Shown here: positions 22,142-33,074 of the stretch, piece by piece | Layout: the number at the start of each line of letters is the position of its first letter | Numbering within the stretch: the stretch's first letter is position 1 | Assembly (NCBI GenBank): GCA_003427395.1 | Contig: BFEA01000466.1 | Span: 554,602 to 603,265, forward strand | Length of the DNA stretch: 48,664 bases | Source of the DNA: Chara braunii | Lineage: Eukaryota > Streptophyta > Charophyceae > Charales > Characeae | Direction: 5' to 3' | Translations under genes and position numbers: made by a program | Notes under the pieces: model-generated | Databases searched by the model: none | Seen by the model: the letters and a program-made list of their open reading frames with translations, nothing else | What the model was told of the DNA's origin: nothing

Positions 22142-22636
22142 AGGTCCATCACAATGGAATGCATCCCGATCAGGACGGTCACTCATGTTGCAGCTGTGTC
22201 TGAGCCACTGCTCACTCCAGGAGGCAATGTCAAAAAGCTTCGTCCACCTCCTTTATTTTCAGGGGATAATTTTGTTGGCAATCCAACAGTTACGTTGGAA
22301 TGGATTGACTTCCATGACATTCTTTTTTTACGACATATGATACAAAGTCTCGCAAACAGCAAGCCAAATGTGCATTTCCATGAAATTTGGCCAAAAACAA
22401 ACTCGACCAATTTCAGAAACTGTGGCTATACTGAAGCACATTTTTTGGGGGAAACATATGACCGTGGCAGATTATCACATTATATGGGCATTGGTTGGAC
22501 ATGTGGCCAAACTCTGACAGGAGGACAACGACATCATAGGCATATGATTCGACGAGTCGGTGTCGTTGTTGGATTTGCAGCATATGTAGGATGGTATGAT
22601 TTTCTGTTTGAGTGTGTGTTGTCATATCTTGTATAG
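22142..22636 (+). CDS. Unidentified open frame after a splice-acceptor-like site
   Basis: CTGCAG ends at about 22142, and the frame beginning RSITMECIPIR stays open to TAG at 22634, with an ATG at 22154. It encodes about 160 residues: a Pro/Lys-rich start (KKLRPPPLFSGDN), a central LEWIDFHDILFLRHMIQ stretch, and a hydrophobic C-terminus (VGVVVGFAAYVGWYDFLFECVLSYLV) that could be a membrane segment. I recognise no family. The C-terminal 180 bases are related to degraded repeats downstream at 22850-22990 (CATATGATTCGA, TGTGTGTTGTCAT), so this end may be repeat-derived rather than a gene. Confidence 0.25.
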   Translation, partial: RSITMECIPIRTVTHVAAVSEPLLTPGGNVKKLRPPPLFSGDNFVGNPTVTLEWIDFHDILFLRHMIQSLANSKPNVHFHEIWPKTNSTNFRNCGYTEAHFLGETYDRGRLSHYMGIGWTCGQTLTGGQRHHRHMIRRVGVVVGFAAYVGWYDFLFECVLSYLV

Positions 22637-22799
22637 AGCAATCAATTTTTGTGAAAATAAGGAATTAGCCATATGATGAAGAAAAGTGGACGGTTTCATT
22701 TACAACAGTCTTGTAGTCGTTGCAGACCGTCAATCTGAACGTTTGACAGAGATAGCAGTAAGTGAAAAAAAACATCGGAGGACAGTTGGAACAACCATT

Positions 22800-24780
22800 T
22801 GTACATAGTCAGTCAGTAATATGTCGGAGGTATAAGAAAAAGAAATGACTGCGGGAGAGGAAGATGGTGACATTGTAGCCATATGATTCGAGGATTTATC
22901 ATTATTGTTGGATCTGTAGCATGTGTGGGATGATGATTTGAAGTGTGTGTTGTCATGCCCGGTATACGGAAGTCTATTTTCCTTGAAAAAAATATGATTG
23001 TGGCAAAGTGTCCCAACAGATGGTCAGCAGTTGGACATGAGGTTGAAGTGTGGCAGTTTAGTCAGGATGCAGTCGGCTAATGAATAGAGACTTAGCATAC
23101 ATAGTCATCCAGTAATATGTAGAAGGTAGTATAGAAAAAGAAAGGAGCGCCGACAGTCAGGCATACCAGTTTTGTAATTGTTATAGGTCGTTGATTTCAT
23201 CCGAGGTGTAGAAAAGAAAAATGACTGTGATAAACTGTTTTTTTCTATGACGATACTCTCAAGAAGCAATTATAAGAAGACACCGTGAGGATCATAACAG
23301 AACATAACTTCGTTTGAGTCAATACCCATCTTGTATCGTCATAGAGTTCTCTATCAATATTCTTTCATTAGTGAAACTAACATTAAGGAAGGCAGCACCA
23401 AGTTTCTGATGAGGATAAAGAGTCTTTGATGTCGAAAGTTGCAGCCACGACTGCAGTGTCATTGTCTTTAGCACATAACAACCTCAAGAGTAGATAGTCC
23501 ACACGGTCACAAGGATCTTTGAGGGTGAGTGCGTTGAGGGCGCTGTAACCATGGTGGGCCCCAGAGGTCTGGCGACGGCGGTGTTTTGACAAGGGATTCA
23601 GGACGCTGCACGTAGTCAATTGTCACCTTTTCTCCCTCCTTTGTTCATAGGCTCTGCTCATGTGTCTGCGAAAATAAAATCCCAAAGTCAAGATCCGAAA
23701 AGTCACAATTAGACGGACTGAGTCGTATGAGTAGTTATAGCGCAGACCTAGACTTGGGCTGGACCGAGCGACACTGTTCCAGTTTCAGCTTGTAGGGCCT
23801 GTTCTGACCCGGCTACAGGCTATAGGATCCGTCTATCATTGTAGGCATGTAGCCTGTCTGTCTTGGTGGTAGCCCGGGTCTGCTATTCGCAGTTATGGCA
23901 ACTTTAAGAAACCTGAAATAGCGTGGGTCCGAAATTCTGCAACTTTGCAGATATGGTATGCACAAATTTCCTTGGTGTCATTCATATCAGTTGGTGACAA
24001 TTGAAACATTGAGTTGTACATATTCATTTAGCAATGTGTGTGCGGTGTAGAAAAGAAAGATGACGGTGACAGACTGTTCCTCTTTTTGGCGACATTTTCA
24101 ACCGGCAATCATAAGAAGACACCATGAGGATTACAACAGAACGCAATCCAGTTTGAGCAAATATCAATCACAAATTGTTGTAGAGTTCTTTGTCAATGTT
24201 GCACTAGCAACGAAATGTACATCACATCTCCAGTCCTATAGTCTGTTGGTAGCTTCCCGCTGAAATAGCCTTTCATAGGGCAGTGTTAACCAGAATGATG
24301 AAGGAGGCCAGCACTGTGTTGAAAGCCGCCACACAGTAATCTGAGAAGAAGTAGCGGCAGCAATGGTCCACCCACAAACAGTTGTGTAGAGCGTCCTGAT
24401 GGCCCAGACGATCGCAAGCAACGTCAAGGGTGAGAGTGTGGAGGGCGTCGCAGCTACGGTGGGTGGCAGAGGTCTGCCTATGGCTGTCTTCCGACGAGGG
24501 AGTGAGGGAGCTGCCTGCAGTCAATCGTGACGTCCGGACTGCCTGGCATCGTTTCAGTTTCGGCCTCTAGGACTCTTCCCCACCCAGCTATAGGCTAGAG
24601 GATCCGACTGTCAGCGCAGACCTGTAGACTTGTCTGTTGTGGAGGTAGCTCAGGCCTGCTATTTGCAGTTAGGGTGACTGTAGGAAATGCGGACCAATGG
24701 GGGCTCAAAATTCTACAACTTTGTGGATATGACTTCTACAAATTCCTTGTGTGGTGGATACCATGGTTAGTTGTTACCGT
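22800..24780. repeat. Diverged tandem duplications, units about 0.3-0.85 kb
   Basis: 23205-24000 and 24044-24780 align along their length: both start GGTGTAGAAAAGAAA.ATGAC, share AAGAAGACACC.TGAGGAT, a GAGGGCG..G.A.C.A.GGTGGG block and a final AATTCT.CAACTTTG. By eye identity is about 65%. Shorter versions of the unit start occur at about 22800 and 23093. On the minus strand both large copies keep an open frame with a shared RQTS.AHH/THR...AL..LTL...CDR core, but no family was recognised. Confidence 0.75.
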
Positions 24781-25077
24781 AAAGAAAATCATGAATCCGT
24801 AAGCCGTGGAATGTAGACATGTGAGTGTCTAGCATGTGCGAAATGAAGGGATATGTTGCTAAATGTCGTGATTGTGCAGCAAGATGATTGATGCAGTTGG
24901 TAGTGTTGTTGTGACTGTGATCGGCTGAAGAGTGGCATGCAGAAATTTGGACCACTTCTTGGTGTATGCGTGTTTCGATTGTGCCTGTGCCATATTAAGC
25001 TTGTCTGCGTCTTGCTAATTTTAAGAGATGTGTTGAAGGACCAACGGTCGTGGTCGTTGTAAGGGTGGAAATGTGAT

Positions 25078-25503
25078 ATGAAGGCATATGTGTTAGACAA
25101 TGTCAATCTCATGGGGTGCATGGATTACGAAACCGGTGTATGGATAATTGCGTGCACGAATTGGAGCAGTGAAATCGCGATGGTCCGCAAACATTTTGCC
25201 AAAGCGGAACGATGCGTTTCCAACACATCAAGGGAACGGGTGGACAATGGTTCGCAGTGTCATGAGCGCCACGCGTTTGCTCAGAATTTGAACAGCAGAC
25301 CAGAGGATATCAGTCGGGCTGTGTCGAAAAAATGTATTATCACCCCGTACCCAAACAGTGCAGTCAATTCAACGTGTGCGAAGTCTGATGGCCATAACAT
25401 GGATAGAGTCAATAGTGACATTGTCAAGTTGAATGTAGTATGTTTTTTTAGGATTTTTTTTTTTGATGGGGTCGTAAGAAGTGCGCTCTATAGATTGGTG
25501 TGA
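25078..25503 (+). CDS. Weakly supported open frame, unidentified
   Basis: ATG to TGA, about 141 codons. The first 120 residues are mixed and hydrophilic (KAYVLDNVNLMGCMDYETGV, RERVDNGSQCHERHAFAQN). The last part runs into a T-rich tract (VVCFFRIFFF), which suggests that the real end, if any, is a donor before it; GTAGTATG at about 25437 could serve. No family was recognised and no homologous copy is in the window. Confidence 0.25.
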   Translation: MKAYVLDNVNLMGCMDYETGVWIIACTNWSSEIAMVRKHFAKAERCVSNTSRERVDNGSQCHERHAFAQNLNSRPEDISRAVSKKCIITPYPNSAVNSTCAKSDGHNMDRVNSDIVKLNVVCFFRIFFFDGVVRSALYRLV

Positions 25504-25782
25504 AGTGTTGTTAAAATGACTGTCTGGTTTTCTTATAAATGGGCCTGAAAAATGGGTGCTCCGTTAACCTGCTCTCCGTATAGCGGACATGGCAACACCC
25601 ACTCAAACAGAAAATCACACTTGTTTTGTTCACACACATGTTATTCGGCTGGTTGCATCAATATAATAGCCGACAATGGAGACAACATAGTACAGCTGGA
25701 CATGTATACAAAAATGCCAAGATGATAATGGCTAGTTGGCCTGTCCAATTAAAAACAGTTTCTCTACCACTCAATGTAAATT

Positions 25783-25905
25783 CCCAATGCCCGATGGCAT
25801 GATCAAACATTAACCAATACATACACAAATCGGGAGACCAAATCCCCAACGCCCGATGGCGTGATCAAACATTAACCAATACATACACAAATCGGGAGAC
25901 CAAAC
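25783..25905. repeat. 62-bp tandem duplication
   Basis: CCCAA(T/C)GCCCGATGGC(A/G)TGATC... occurs at 25783 and 25845 with only a few differences, so it is recent compared with neighbouring repeats. Confidence 0.95.
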
Positions 25906-26040
25906 CACTGAACACCTTTCTCCATGGTCATCAACACCACTCCTGACTACCCTCATCCTCGCTCCCCTACAAGATAGCAACCACGCTGGACACGACAAAA
26001 ACAAAAATACAACTCGCATTCACTACAGGCCGCCGGTGAC

Positions 26041-26450
26041 ATTGTCCAACTCCCGATGGAAATTGCTGACAACACAACTAATTTGGCTACCTGGTTTCCG
26101 CTTCGTCCCCTGACACTTCTTCTTCCACCACCTCCCAAACAGCATGCCCATATGTCATTTGTTGACAAATATAGTCATTGCTCAGCAACTGGTGACATTT
26201 ATGGTGCATTGGTCGCTTCCTCCCTACAAGACTGCGACCATGCCAAACTCGACAATGACAGAAAAATAACTCGCATTCGCTTCAAGGCGGAAATCTGTGG
26301 ATCTTTCATATTCCAGTTGACATTGGCCAGGTCCCAATGGAAATTGTTGACGACACTCTCATGCGTCTTCTTACACCACCACCTGGACCACTTTCGCATG
26401 CTGACATGTCATTTCCTGATACGTATCGCCTCCCTGCCCCACAAAAACCA
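26041..26450. repeat. Diverged direct repeat, about 285-bp offset
   Basis: CCCGATGGAAATTGCTGAC (26052) and CCCAATGGAAATTGTTGAC (26332) begin two segments that both continue through CTTCTT..CACCACC and CATATGTCATTT/GACATGTCATTT. An open plus-strand frame in each (PMEI.D...PLRPL/PPPG) is similar, so the unit may once have been coding. Confidence 0.6.
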
Positions 26451-26718
26451 GCAACACTTTTGACGATACCGAACACAAAAATGATTGTGCTGGTTGCTAA
26501 AACATCCAAAACAAATTCCTCACTACATGATTTCCCCGCTCTTCTTCACAATCCTCGAAATCCGTAGTTATTACTAAGAAAATTGTGACATTTATCATGC
26601 ATTCACCGCTTCTTTTAAATCCACCTGAGCCGCTTACCTGTCCCATCTGGGCAAAGCGGCCTTCCATAACTCTTTGCGACCATTACAGCGGCAAGGAGAC
26701 TTGGGGCCTGCCCTGTCA

Positions 26719-27060
26719 CTGCTTGCAAAACATGCTACAACACATAGAGAATACCAGCCACAGATCAGTTAACACCATCACAACTCCAAACTACATATTA
26801 CAAACACCTGTGAGACCATCTGCCCTCGCCTACGCTCGTGCCGGGCTTACAAAACATGCTACAACACATAGAGAATACCGACCACAGATCAGTTAACACC
26901 ATCAAACGTCATGTCATCTAAATCGATCTCTACTACTCCTCCCCGATCCCGTCCCCCTGCACATACCTTTCCTGACTTCACAATACAACATGTTTTTGCT
27001 CCAAACTACATATTACAAATGCATGTGAGACAATCTACCCTCACCTACACGCGTGCCCAC
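26719..27060. repeat. Interspersed duplicated modules
   Basis: AAAACATGCTACAACACATA recurs at 26727 and 26851 (offset 124), each followed by a shared GATCAGTTAACACCATCA. CTCCAAACTACATATTACAAA recurs at about 26784 and 26999. A related shuffling of CCCAAAATTGAG and AAAACTGATCA is seen at 27270-27390. Confidence 0.85.
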
Positions 27061-27541
27061 AACGGACCCAAAGAAGTGCACCAAAAACCACACATCCGCC
27101 CAATTCATTGACCACACTTAACAACATACATTCTTTATACCATACATCTCTCTTCTCATCAGCTATAAGATGAGCATCCCATCAACGACAGAAAAACTGG
27201 CCTCACCTTTCTCGACCCGCAAAACATTGTGTCCCCTCGCCGACATTCAACATCACAACCGCTCCCAAAATTGAGACAAGAGTCATCGAAAACTGATCAT
27301 ATCGTCTCCCCTCACCCGCATCCATCATCGCGCCTACTCCCAAAATTGAGCGGTTGAAAGGAGACGCAAACCAACAAAAACTGATCACATCGCCGTGAAA
27401 AGACACATGCCGAAAACGAGGTCAGAGCCCTTCCTGCTCAAGACAACTACATCCTGACCATAATCAAACCCCACGCAGTCAGCAACATGACAGGACCACA
27501 CACAACCACGCTACACAGCCCAAACAAAGGTCTGGTTCTTG

Positions 27542-27623
27542 AGCTCGTAATTGCTAAGGTAATTGTTCGGGTCTTTTCACTCTCATAAAAAAACATGAAC
27601 AATTGTCCTAGCAATCACGAGCT
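27542..27623. repeat. Imperfect 27-bp inverted repeat
   Basis: Left arm AGCTCGTAATTGCTAAGG... (27542-27568) pairs with the right arm at 27597-27623, four mismatches, loop 28 bp. It could be a foldback-element remnant or a hairpin in a transcript. Confidence 0.8.
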
Positions 27624-27899
27624 TTGGGTCGGGCCTGTCACCGCTCCACCCACAGTCCATTTCTGGACGCTGCGACTACATGGCCATCCCGCCCGATGTC
27701 ACACACAAACCAAGTGCTTTGTCTTCCGGCCTTCTGCTACCATACACCAAAAACTGCAAACACATCCGCCGCCGACTGCGTCTTCCCCTGCTTCCTTGCT
27801 CTGCGGCCCGCTACGGGTTGCGGGCTTGCGCCCTCGCGGTCTATCAGTGCTTTTTCGCAACTACAGTCGTAGTGTAGTGGTGGGATCAGACCCTACATC

Positions 27900-29360
27900 A
27901 CCTAAACTTTTCCAGGCCACCGGGCAGTGGGGTCCAGGCCTTTAGGCCTGAACCCCACAGGAAAACCCCCAGAAATGTTTCCAACTTCGGGTTTCCATGG
28001 AAACCCAGCTGGAAAAGTTCGCCTGCGGAAAGGCGGGACCCCACAGGAGAGGCTGAAAAACGCAGTTTCTAGGAGCTTGGAAAGTCTGGAAACTACAAAT
28101 GGACCGCGCGGTGGTCATGGATGTCCGGCCCTGCTTCGACAGACCACTTCGTGGGTGCCCGGTCGTTTGTGGGTGACAACAGAGCGTCCGTCTACCGACC
28201 GGAAGGACCACGGGACGTGCAGCCTCGGACCATGGTTGGACCAACACTTTCCAGAAGAACTTTCCAAGTGAGGGATGCCCCCCCCCTACCCTCTCGAAAT
28301 GGCACAAAATTCCGGCGCAAGATGCTCGCTTGCCGCCACGACACCACGATACGAAAGTGAAAACACAGAACTCCACTTTTCCATACAACCTTTCCGACGC
28401 GGTGGGGTCTCCGAAAACAGCCGGAACCTCCCACAATCGAGTTTCCAGACGGCCATTTTCTTCCGATGTTCTCCCGGAAAAGTTTTTCCAGGCCATCTTT
28501 TCCAGGACTTTTCCACGATTTTGTCCTGTGGGGTCCAGACCTTAGTCAATCAGTTGGAACCCAAGTTCCCGGATGCCAGCGGCCTTGCCGCACGGTACAC
28601 GAAACGGAAAAAGAACGAGTGCATCTACCTACTTCGGTGGCAGCATGCATTTGCTACCATTTAAAAAACGATGAATCGACCCATATTGTACCGGAAGACG
28701 CACGTGTTTCCTTTTTCGTCTTGTATGCTGGGCGGCGAGGCCCGAAAACAACGTTGCTATGCAACCTCTCTCAGGTGTGGACCCCACTGGCCGGCGGCCT
28801 GGAAAAGTTTCGGTGCCGGGGTGTTTTCCAGACCCCACTGGGTCTGGAAACCGGTGTGGAAAAATGGCCCGGAAAGGAATTCCAGACCCCACTGCGCTTG
28901 GAAAGAGGTTGCCGAAATGGTGACAGGGCGTTTCTACATGGTCCGCGGTCTGGAAATTCGACGCCGAACGGTTTCCAGACCCTTTCCAAGGAGTTGGCCA
29001 GTTGAGCAGGGGTGGGGGCATGTCCATCAGCTTCAGGGCGTGGACCATGCACCCTCGCCGTGGACCATTCTGTGTACCCGGAGGCCGTGGCGGACATTCG
29101 TATTTTCCCCTGGTGTCACGCGGTCCTCCCAAAAGCAGTGCGGTACCAGGCCATGGTCCACAGCACCCGCCAGACTTGCCTTTTCGGGAAACACCCTTCG
29201 GCGGTTTCCAATTCGGGTATGCCATGCCTTTTCCAGTGCCGAAAACTATAGGTCTGGGGTGGGGTCCCTTCAAAATGCGTCAAGTTTTTTCCAACCACGG
29301 TCGGCCGTTTTTTGTGGCCAACACCAGTTTCCAGCCGCTGGCCAGTGGGGTCTACCTCTC
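27900..29360. repeat. GC-rich region dense in TTTTCCAGACCCCAC modules on both strands
   Basis: Variants of TTTTCCAG, CTGGAAA, GACCCCAC and GTGGGGTC recur about 20 times, for example at 27909, 27927, 28085, 28484, 28528, 28779, 28824, 28881, 28950, 28972 and 29330. Adjacent opposite copies can pair: TTTTCCAGACCCCACTGGGTCTGGAAA is close to a hairpin at 28824. Long open frames occur in several frames at once because of base composition and do not look like proteins. I know no family with this module. Confidence 0.7.
27927..27958. repeat. Tight 15-bp hairpin
   Basis: GTGGGGTCCAGGCCT and AGGCCTGAACCCCAC are inverted with a 2-base spacer and one mismatch. It is part of the TTTTCCAG/GGGGTC module field. 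Confidence 0.85.
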
Positions 29361-29580
29361 AAGTGGTGCGGCGAGGACCCTGGGACTTCCGGCGAGAACA
29401 TTCCTGGACTGTCCCTCGAAGGACGCGGGCTCTCGCTCACGTGGCATGCGGCTACTGGCAGGCCTACGTACGGCTACTGGCAGGGCTACTGGCGATGACC
29501 CCTAATAGTCAGTTGGCAATTCAACGGTTGATGGCGGAGTCAGCTGTCCTGTTACGGCCAAAAGGAACTTGCATTCCGGA

Positions 29581-29720
29581 ATTTGCAAATCCCACATCCG
29601 TGTGTCCAGGTGCTGTGGATCATCCGTTGTCCACGTGGCAGATGCACGTGAACGTACGCTTTAAAAATAGGCCCCATCGAGGCGATTCTATGCTATCGAA
29701 TTTGTCAGGCGGTATAAACG
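29581..29720 (+). promoter_or_regulatory. Putative MED25 promoter elements
   Basis: A palindromic ATTTGCAAAT lies at 29581-29590. Two G-box cores CACGTG are at 29632-29637 and 29645-29650. A TATA-like TTTAAAAATA is at about 29660 and GGTATAAACG at 29711-29720, the latter about 107 bp before the ATG at 29827. Positions are read directly; the regulatory role is inferred from their place ahead of the exon. Confidence 0.45.
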
Positions 29721-29826
29721 GTCGTGCGTGAAAACCGGGTCCAGATTATATATTGGGTGTGGTATCACACACAGACGGTTTCCTTTCGTATCTTCCGCGT
29801 GGGAGCCGGTGTTAATCAAGGCAGTC

Positions 29827-29924
29827 ATGTCGCAGAAGCGCCTAGTGGTCGTGGTGGAAGGCAATGCCAGTTTGGCCCCGTCGTGGCCAACGCTGCGGAA
29901 AGATTACGTTGAAAAGATCGTGCG
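29827..29924 (+). CDS. MED25: Mediator subunit 25, first coding exon (VWA domain start)
   Basis: ATG at 29827 opens 32 codons plus two bases, ending at a consensus donor (GTGCG/GTGAGT, GT at 29925-29926). The peptide carries RLVVVVEGNASLAPSWPTL and DYVEKIV. This matches the start of the von Willebrand A domain of plant MED25 (PFT1), where LIVVAEG.A.LGPYW.T...DY.EKIIR is conserved. MED25 is a Mediator subunit that binds Mediator through its VWA domain and transcription activators through its ACID domain, acting in the nucleus. No later exon was recognised downstream to the window end. An intron in phase 2 would follow. An isolated exon copy is possible, but the intact frame, the consensus donor and the upstream promoter motifs favour a live gene. 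Confidence 0.72.
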
Positions 29925-29956
29925 GTGAGTTCTGACTTTTCTCACCAGAAGCACGG

Positions 29957-30178
29957 CATCGATATATCGATGTGTAGATAGATCGATGGATAGATCAATA
30001 GATAGATCAATAGATAGAGAGATATAAATAGATCGATAGGTGGATAGAGAGATGTGTAGATAGATATGTAGATAGATCTCTATATACATATATAGATAGA
30101 TAGATACATATATAGGTAGAGAGGTTGGCACGTGGGGAAGATAGATAAAAGATGAGGTAGATAGGATAGATAAAGTGA

Positions 30179-30228
<50 letters not shown>

Positions 30229-30235
30229 GAGGTCG
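29957..30235. repeat. Degenerate (GATA)n microsatellite field
   Basis: GATA and GATC/GATG variants fill this stretch, with a clean (GATA) run at about 30181-30229. The minus-strand frame across it is just Ser-Ile-Tyr-Leu repeats. Confidence 0.95.
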
Positions 30236-30468
30236 TATGGTGAGTTCTGTCATGTTTTATCTGGGCTATTGCGTCCCTGAAGCAGGAGATAGATAGATGA
30301 ATATATAGATAGATAAATGGACCCTGTGCTTGTGTGTCTCTCGAATGATGTTTTTCGTTGGCGCGGGGGAAGATATTGCCAAAGGAATAGACATAGATAG
30401 ATGGATGCATGTATAGAGGTATAGACCATACGCTTGTGTCTATAGGATGATGATGTTTGTCTGTGCGG

Positions 30469-30473
<5 letters not shown>

Positions 30474-30557
<84 letters not shown>
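30474..30557. repeat. (GA)42 microsatellite
   Basis: Pure GA repeat of 84 bases inside the putative MED25 intron. Confidence 0.97.
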
Positions 30558-30560
<3 letters not shown>

Positions 30561-31480
30561 ACTAATTGCTTGCCTCGTTCGAATGATGTTGTTTGTTGGC
30601 GGTTTGTGGTTTCGTTTGGACACTCGTCGTGGTGGGACGGGGATGGAGCGGGGTTTCATGCGGGTGTCGACAGAGCCTTTGCTGTTCACGATGGGGCCGT
30701 TCAGGTCAGTCTCTGCAGCTATCCCATGGAGTTTATTTGCTTACTATTACCATGTCAACGATCTGCCGGTTTGTTTTCCCTTTTTCCTGTCTCCCTTTGT
30801 CTGGTCTGTCTGATCTAAGCGCACATATGTATCCATCTGTAGATTCGATGCTATCTATGCCATCTACTCTACTTTCTCTCTGACATCAGCTCAAATCCGT
30901 TTTTAGCTGATGTGCAAAACGGGGGAATCCGGGCGGGTGACGTCACGATGCTCCCGTTCGGTCTCCTCGTGCTTGCGTTTTCCAGGTTCGTTTCTCCTCC
31001 TTCGTTCTCGTCCCTAGGGCCAACTTGTTTTGTCCGCCTCCCCACTTCTCCTGTCCGTCGTCCTCCTTGTTCTCCCACATCTCCTCCCCCTCCTGCCGTC
31101 TTTCATCACGTCCTCCTAGTTGTCCTCCTCCTCCTCTTCCCCTCTTCATCACCCTCTCCGCCCCCCCTCCCCCCCTCCTCTCCCTCCCCCTCTCTTCGTT
31201 TTTGTAATCACCTTGCGTGTTTGCCATCCGTGACTGCGTTGCGGCCGTGGGTCGTATCGATGGTGCGGGCGGGTGCCAATAAGGTGCCGCCGCTATGGCT
31301 GTTTCTCCACTCCTGGATTCTTCCCTCGCGTCTTACGTTCATGGCAGTTGTCAGAATCTTTGCCGGCGACGACGGACTTCTTTATGGTGCCAGCTTCTGT
31401 TTCCATCCGCTTACCCTCTTCCGCCTTTCTCCCCTTCGTCGTCTTCTCTCGTCATTCCTCATACCACTTGTCAATTTTTT
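30558..31480. other. Stretch without a supported gene
   Basis: CT-rich stretches (31000-31200) give long but low-complexity frames. No MED25-like exon and no transposon domain was seen. Confidence 0.5.
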
Positions 31481-31481
31481 T

Positions 31482-31483
31482 TN

Positions 31484-31526
<43 letters not shown>
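31482..31526. repeat. Poly(T) tract with an ambiguous base
   Basis: About 45 T with N at 31483. CACTTGTCAA and CACCTGTCAA flank the tract on its two sides, so it may be the tail of a minus-strand retroposon with a short target duplication, or simple slippage. Confidence 0.8.
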
Positions 31527-31529
<3 letters not shown>

Positions 31530-31554
31530 CCACCTGTCAAATCTAACTAGACGA

Positions 31555-31800
31555 AGACAAAGAAGACAAAGAAGAAGAAGAAGAAGAAGAAGAGAAGAAG
31601 AGAAGAAGAAATGAATTGAATTGAAAAGTAACGAGGCCAACCGCCACGAGTCCAGGTACGTTGGAAAAACCATTCACAACCACGCGGACATAACTGATGC
31701 TCAAACGGGCAAGAAGATGAAGAGGAAGAAGAAGAAGAAGAAGAGGAAGGAGAAGAAGAAGACGAAGGAGAAGGAGAGGAAGAAGAAGCAGCCTCCAGGG
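31555..31800. repeat. (GAA)n-rich purine tracts
   Basis: GAAGAAGAA runs at about 31570-31612 and 31715-31790 separated by unique sequence. Frames over them encode Lys/Glu runs only. A (GAT)n run follows at 31967-31996. Confidence 0.9.
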
Positions 31801-32623
31801 CGAACTAAAGAAGAAGGAATGAAGGAATGAAGAATGTAGTGAGATAAATATGATGGAAGTGCTGCTGATGATGAGGAAGAGGATAAGCGGTGGCCTATGC
31901 ACAGCCACACTGCCGCAGGAGCCGGCACAGACAGACTTTGGTGCCGCACTCCACGGGAACGACGAGGTTGATGATGATGATGATGATGATGATGACAGGC
32001 TCCTTATGACAAGGAGATGGTCAGGACGACGTGTAAAAAGAAGAGTAGGCAAGTGCAATTGAGAAGAGGGTGATGAAGATCAGCGATCGACAGATGTGGC
32101 CAACATGAGACAACCACCTCCTCATTGCCTTCTTTGTATCCAACTCGTCCTCTGGCCTTCGTATCCATCCATCCGTTCTCGTGGTTTTGAACTCTTCACG
32201 TCATTCAGTTTTTCCATCGACTCAAGTATCGATCTTTCAACATGTCTGAAATAGAATAAGCATAGGTGTGGGCAGCTGCTGCTCAACTACACCTGCACAT
32301 ATACGGAGAGCTGTGCTTCTGCGCTCGCCGCCTTCATGCTCCTCATTTTCTCTTCACAAGCCCAACCCTCCTTGCTCCCGCCACACGAAGGCTACTGCCA
32401 TTCTTGCCAGGGGTTTGCACCGACAGTCTGCCAGGATTGCAGGGTTGGTGTGAGTAAAGTCGATCATTTTTTTCCGGGGTGTCGCTAACTTTGGGGCGAC
32501 GTGGTGAGTCCGTATCCATCAGTGAAACGCATCATCTTGGAGCCGAATGGACGTGAGCCATTTGGCTGAGAAGGCCGGTAGTCTGTGGTACCAGACCATG
32601 ATTGGGGCACCGATTCGCACGGT

Positions 32624-32738
32624 CTACCTTCTTCCCCTGAATACAACGTACGGTCATTATAGCTGTATCTAGACTGAAAGATGCCTCAAATAAATACAGC
32701 TATAATGACCGTACGTTGTATTCGGGGGAATAAGGTAG
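32624..32738. repeat. 45-bp inverted repeat with 25-nt loop
   Basis: Arms 32624-32668 and 32694-32738 are reverse complements with two mismatches over 45 bp (core AATACAACGTACGGTCATTA). A transcript would form a long hairpin. No transposase or target duplication is evident; a MITE, a foldback element or a palindrome made by repair are all possible. Confidence 0.93.
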
Positions 32739-32749
32739 TTGAAGAAAAG

Positions 32750-32807
32750 ACGGGTTCGAATCCTGTTTCAGAAGTAAAGGAAAATAAAAGACGGGTTCGA
32801 TTCCTGT
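32750..32807 (+). repeat. Two tRNA T-arm-like motifs 41 bp apart
   Basis: ACGGGTTCGAATCCTGT (32750-32766) and ACGGGTTCGATTCCTGT (32791-32807) each form a 5-bp stem with a seven-base TTCGAAT/TTCGATT loop and match the pol III B-box. No D-arm, anticodon arm or acceptor stem was found, so these are fragments. Confidence 0.5.
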
Positions 32808-33074
32808 GTCAAGGGTTGTCCAGCATTTGTTGTTGTTGTTGTTCTGGCTTTTGCTTTTATCCTCCTGAGACTTTGCAATTTATCACGATCTCGCTACGTA
32901 GATGTTTTTTTCTTTTATTCGGTACTTCAAGAGCAGTGATTGATTGATTGATTGATTGATTCGCAGTACAGGATAGCAGTTCTGCCCGAAGGGCCGGTGA
33001 TTGATTGATGCCCACGTGGAACTGGGATCATGAGGAGATTGGCTGCTCGAAGCGTTGGGAGGAATTTTTAATCA

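Noticed and set aside
27871-27890. TAGTGTAGTGGTGGGATC as a tRNA A-box and 5' part of a tRNA gene
   Set aside because: No B-box at suitable distance and no acceptor-stem complement.
28671-29498. 275-codon open frame in the GC-rich region
   Set aside because: Several frames on both strands are equally open there, the peptide is low in recognisable structure, and the DNA is dominated by the repeated TTTTCCAG/GGGGTC module.
30583-30813. Second MED25 exon near 30.6-30.8 kb
   Set aside because: None of the three frames gives the expected VWA strings (LVVFN, WLxxIxFxGGGF), despite donor-like GTCAGT at 30704.
30938-30945. TGACGTCA as a cAMP-response-type regulatory site
   Set aside because: A single 8-bp palindrome in a GC-rich stretch is expected by chance and has no nearby start site.
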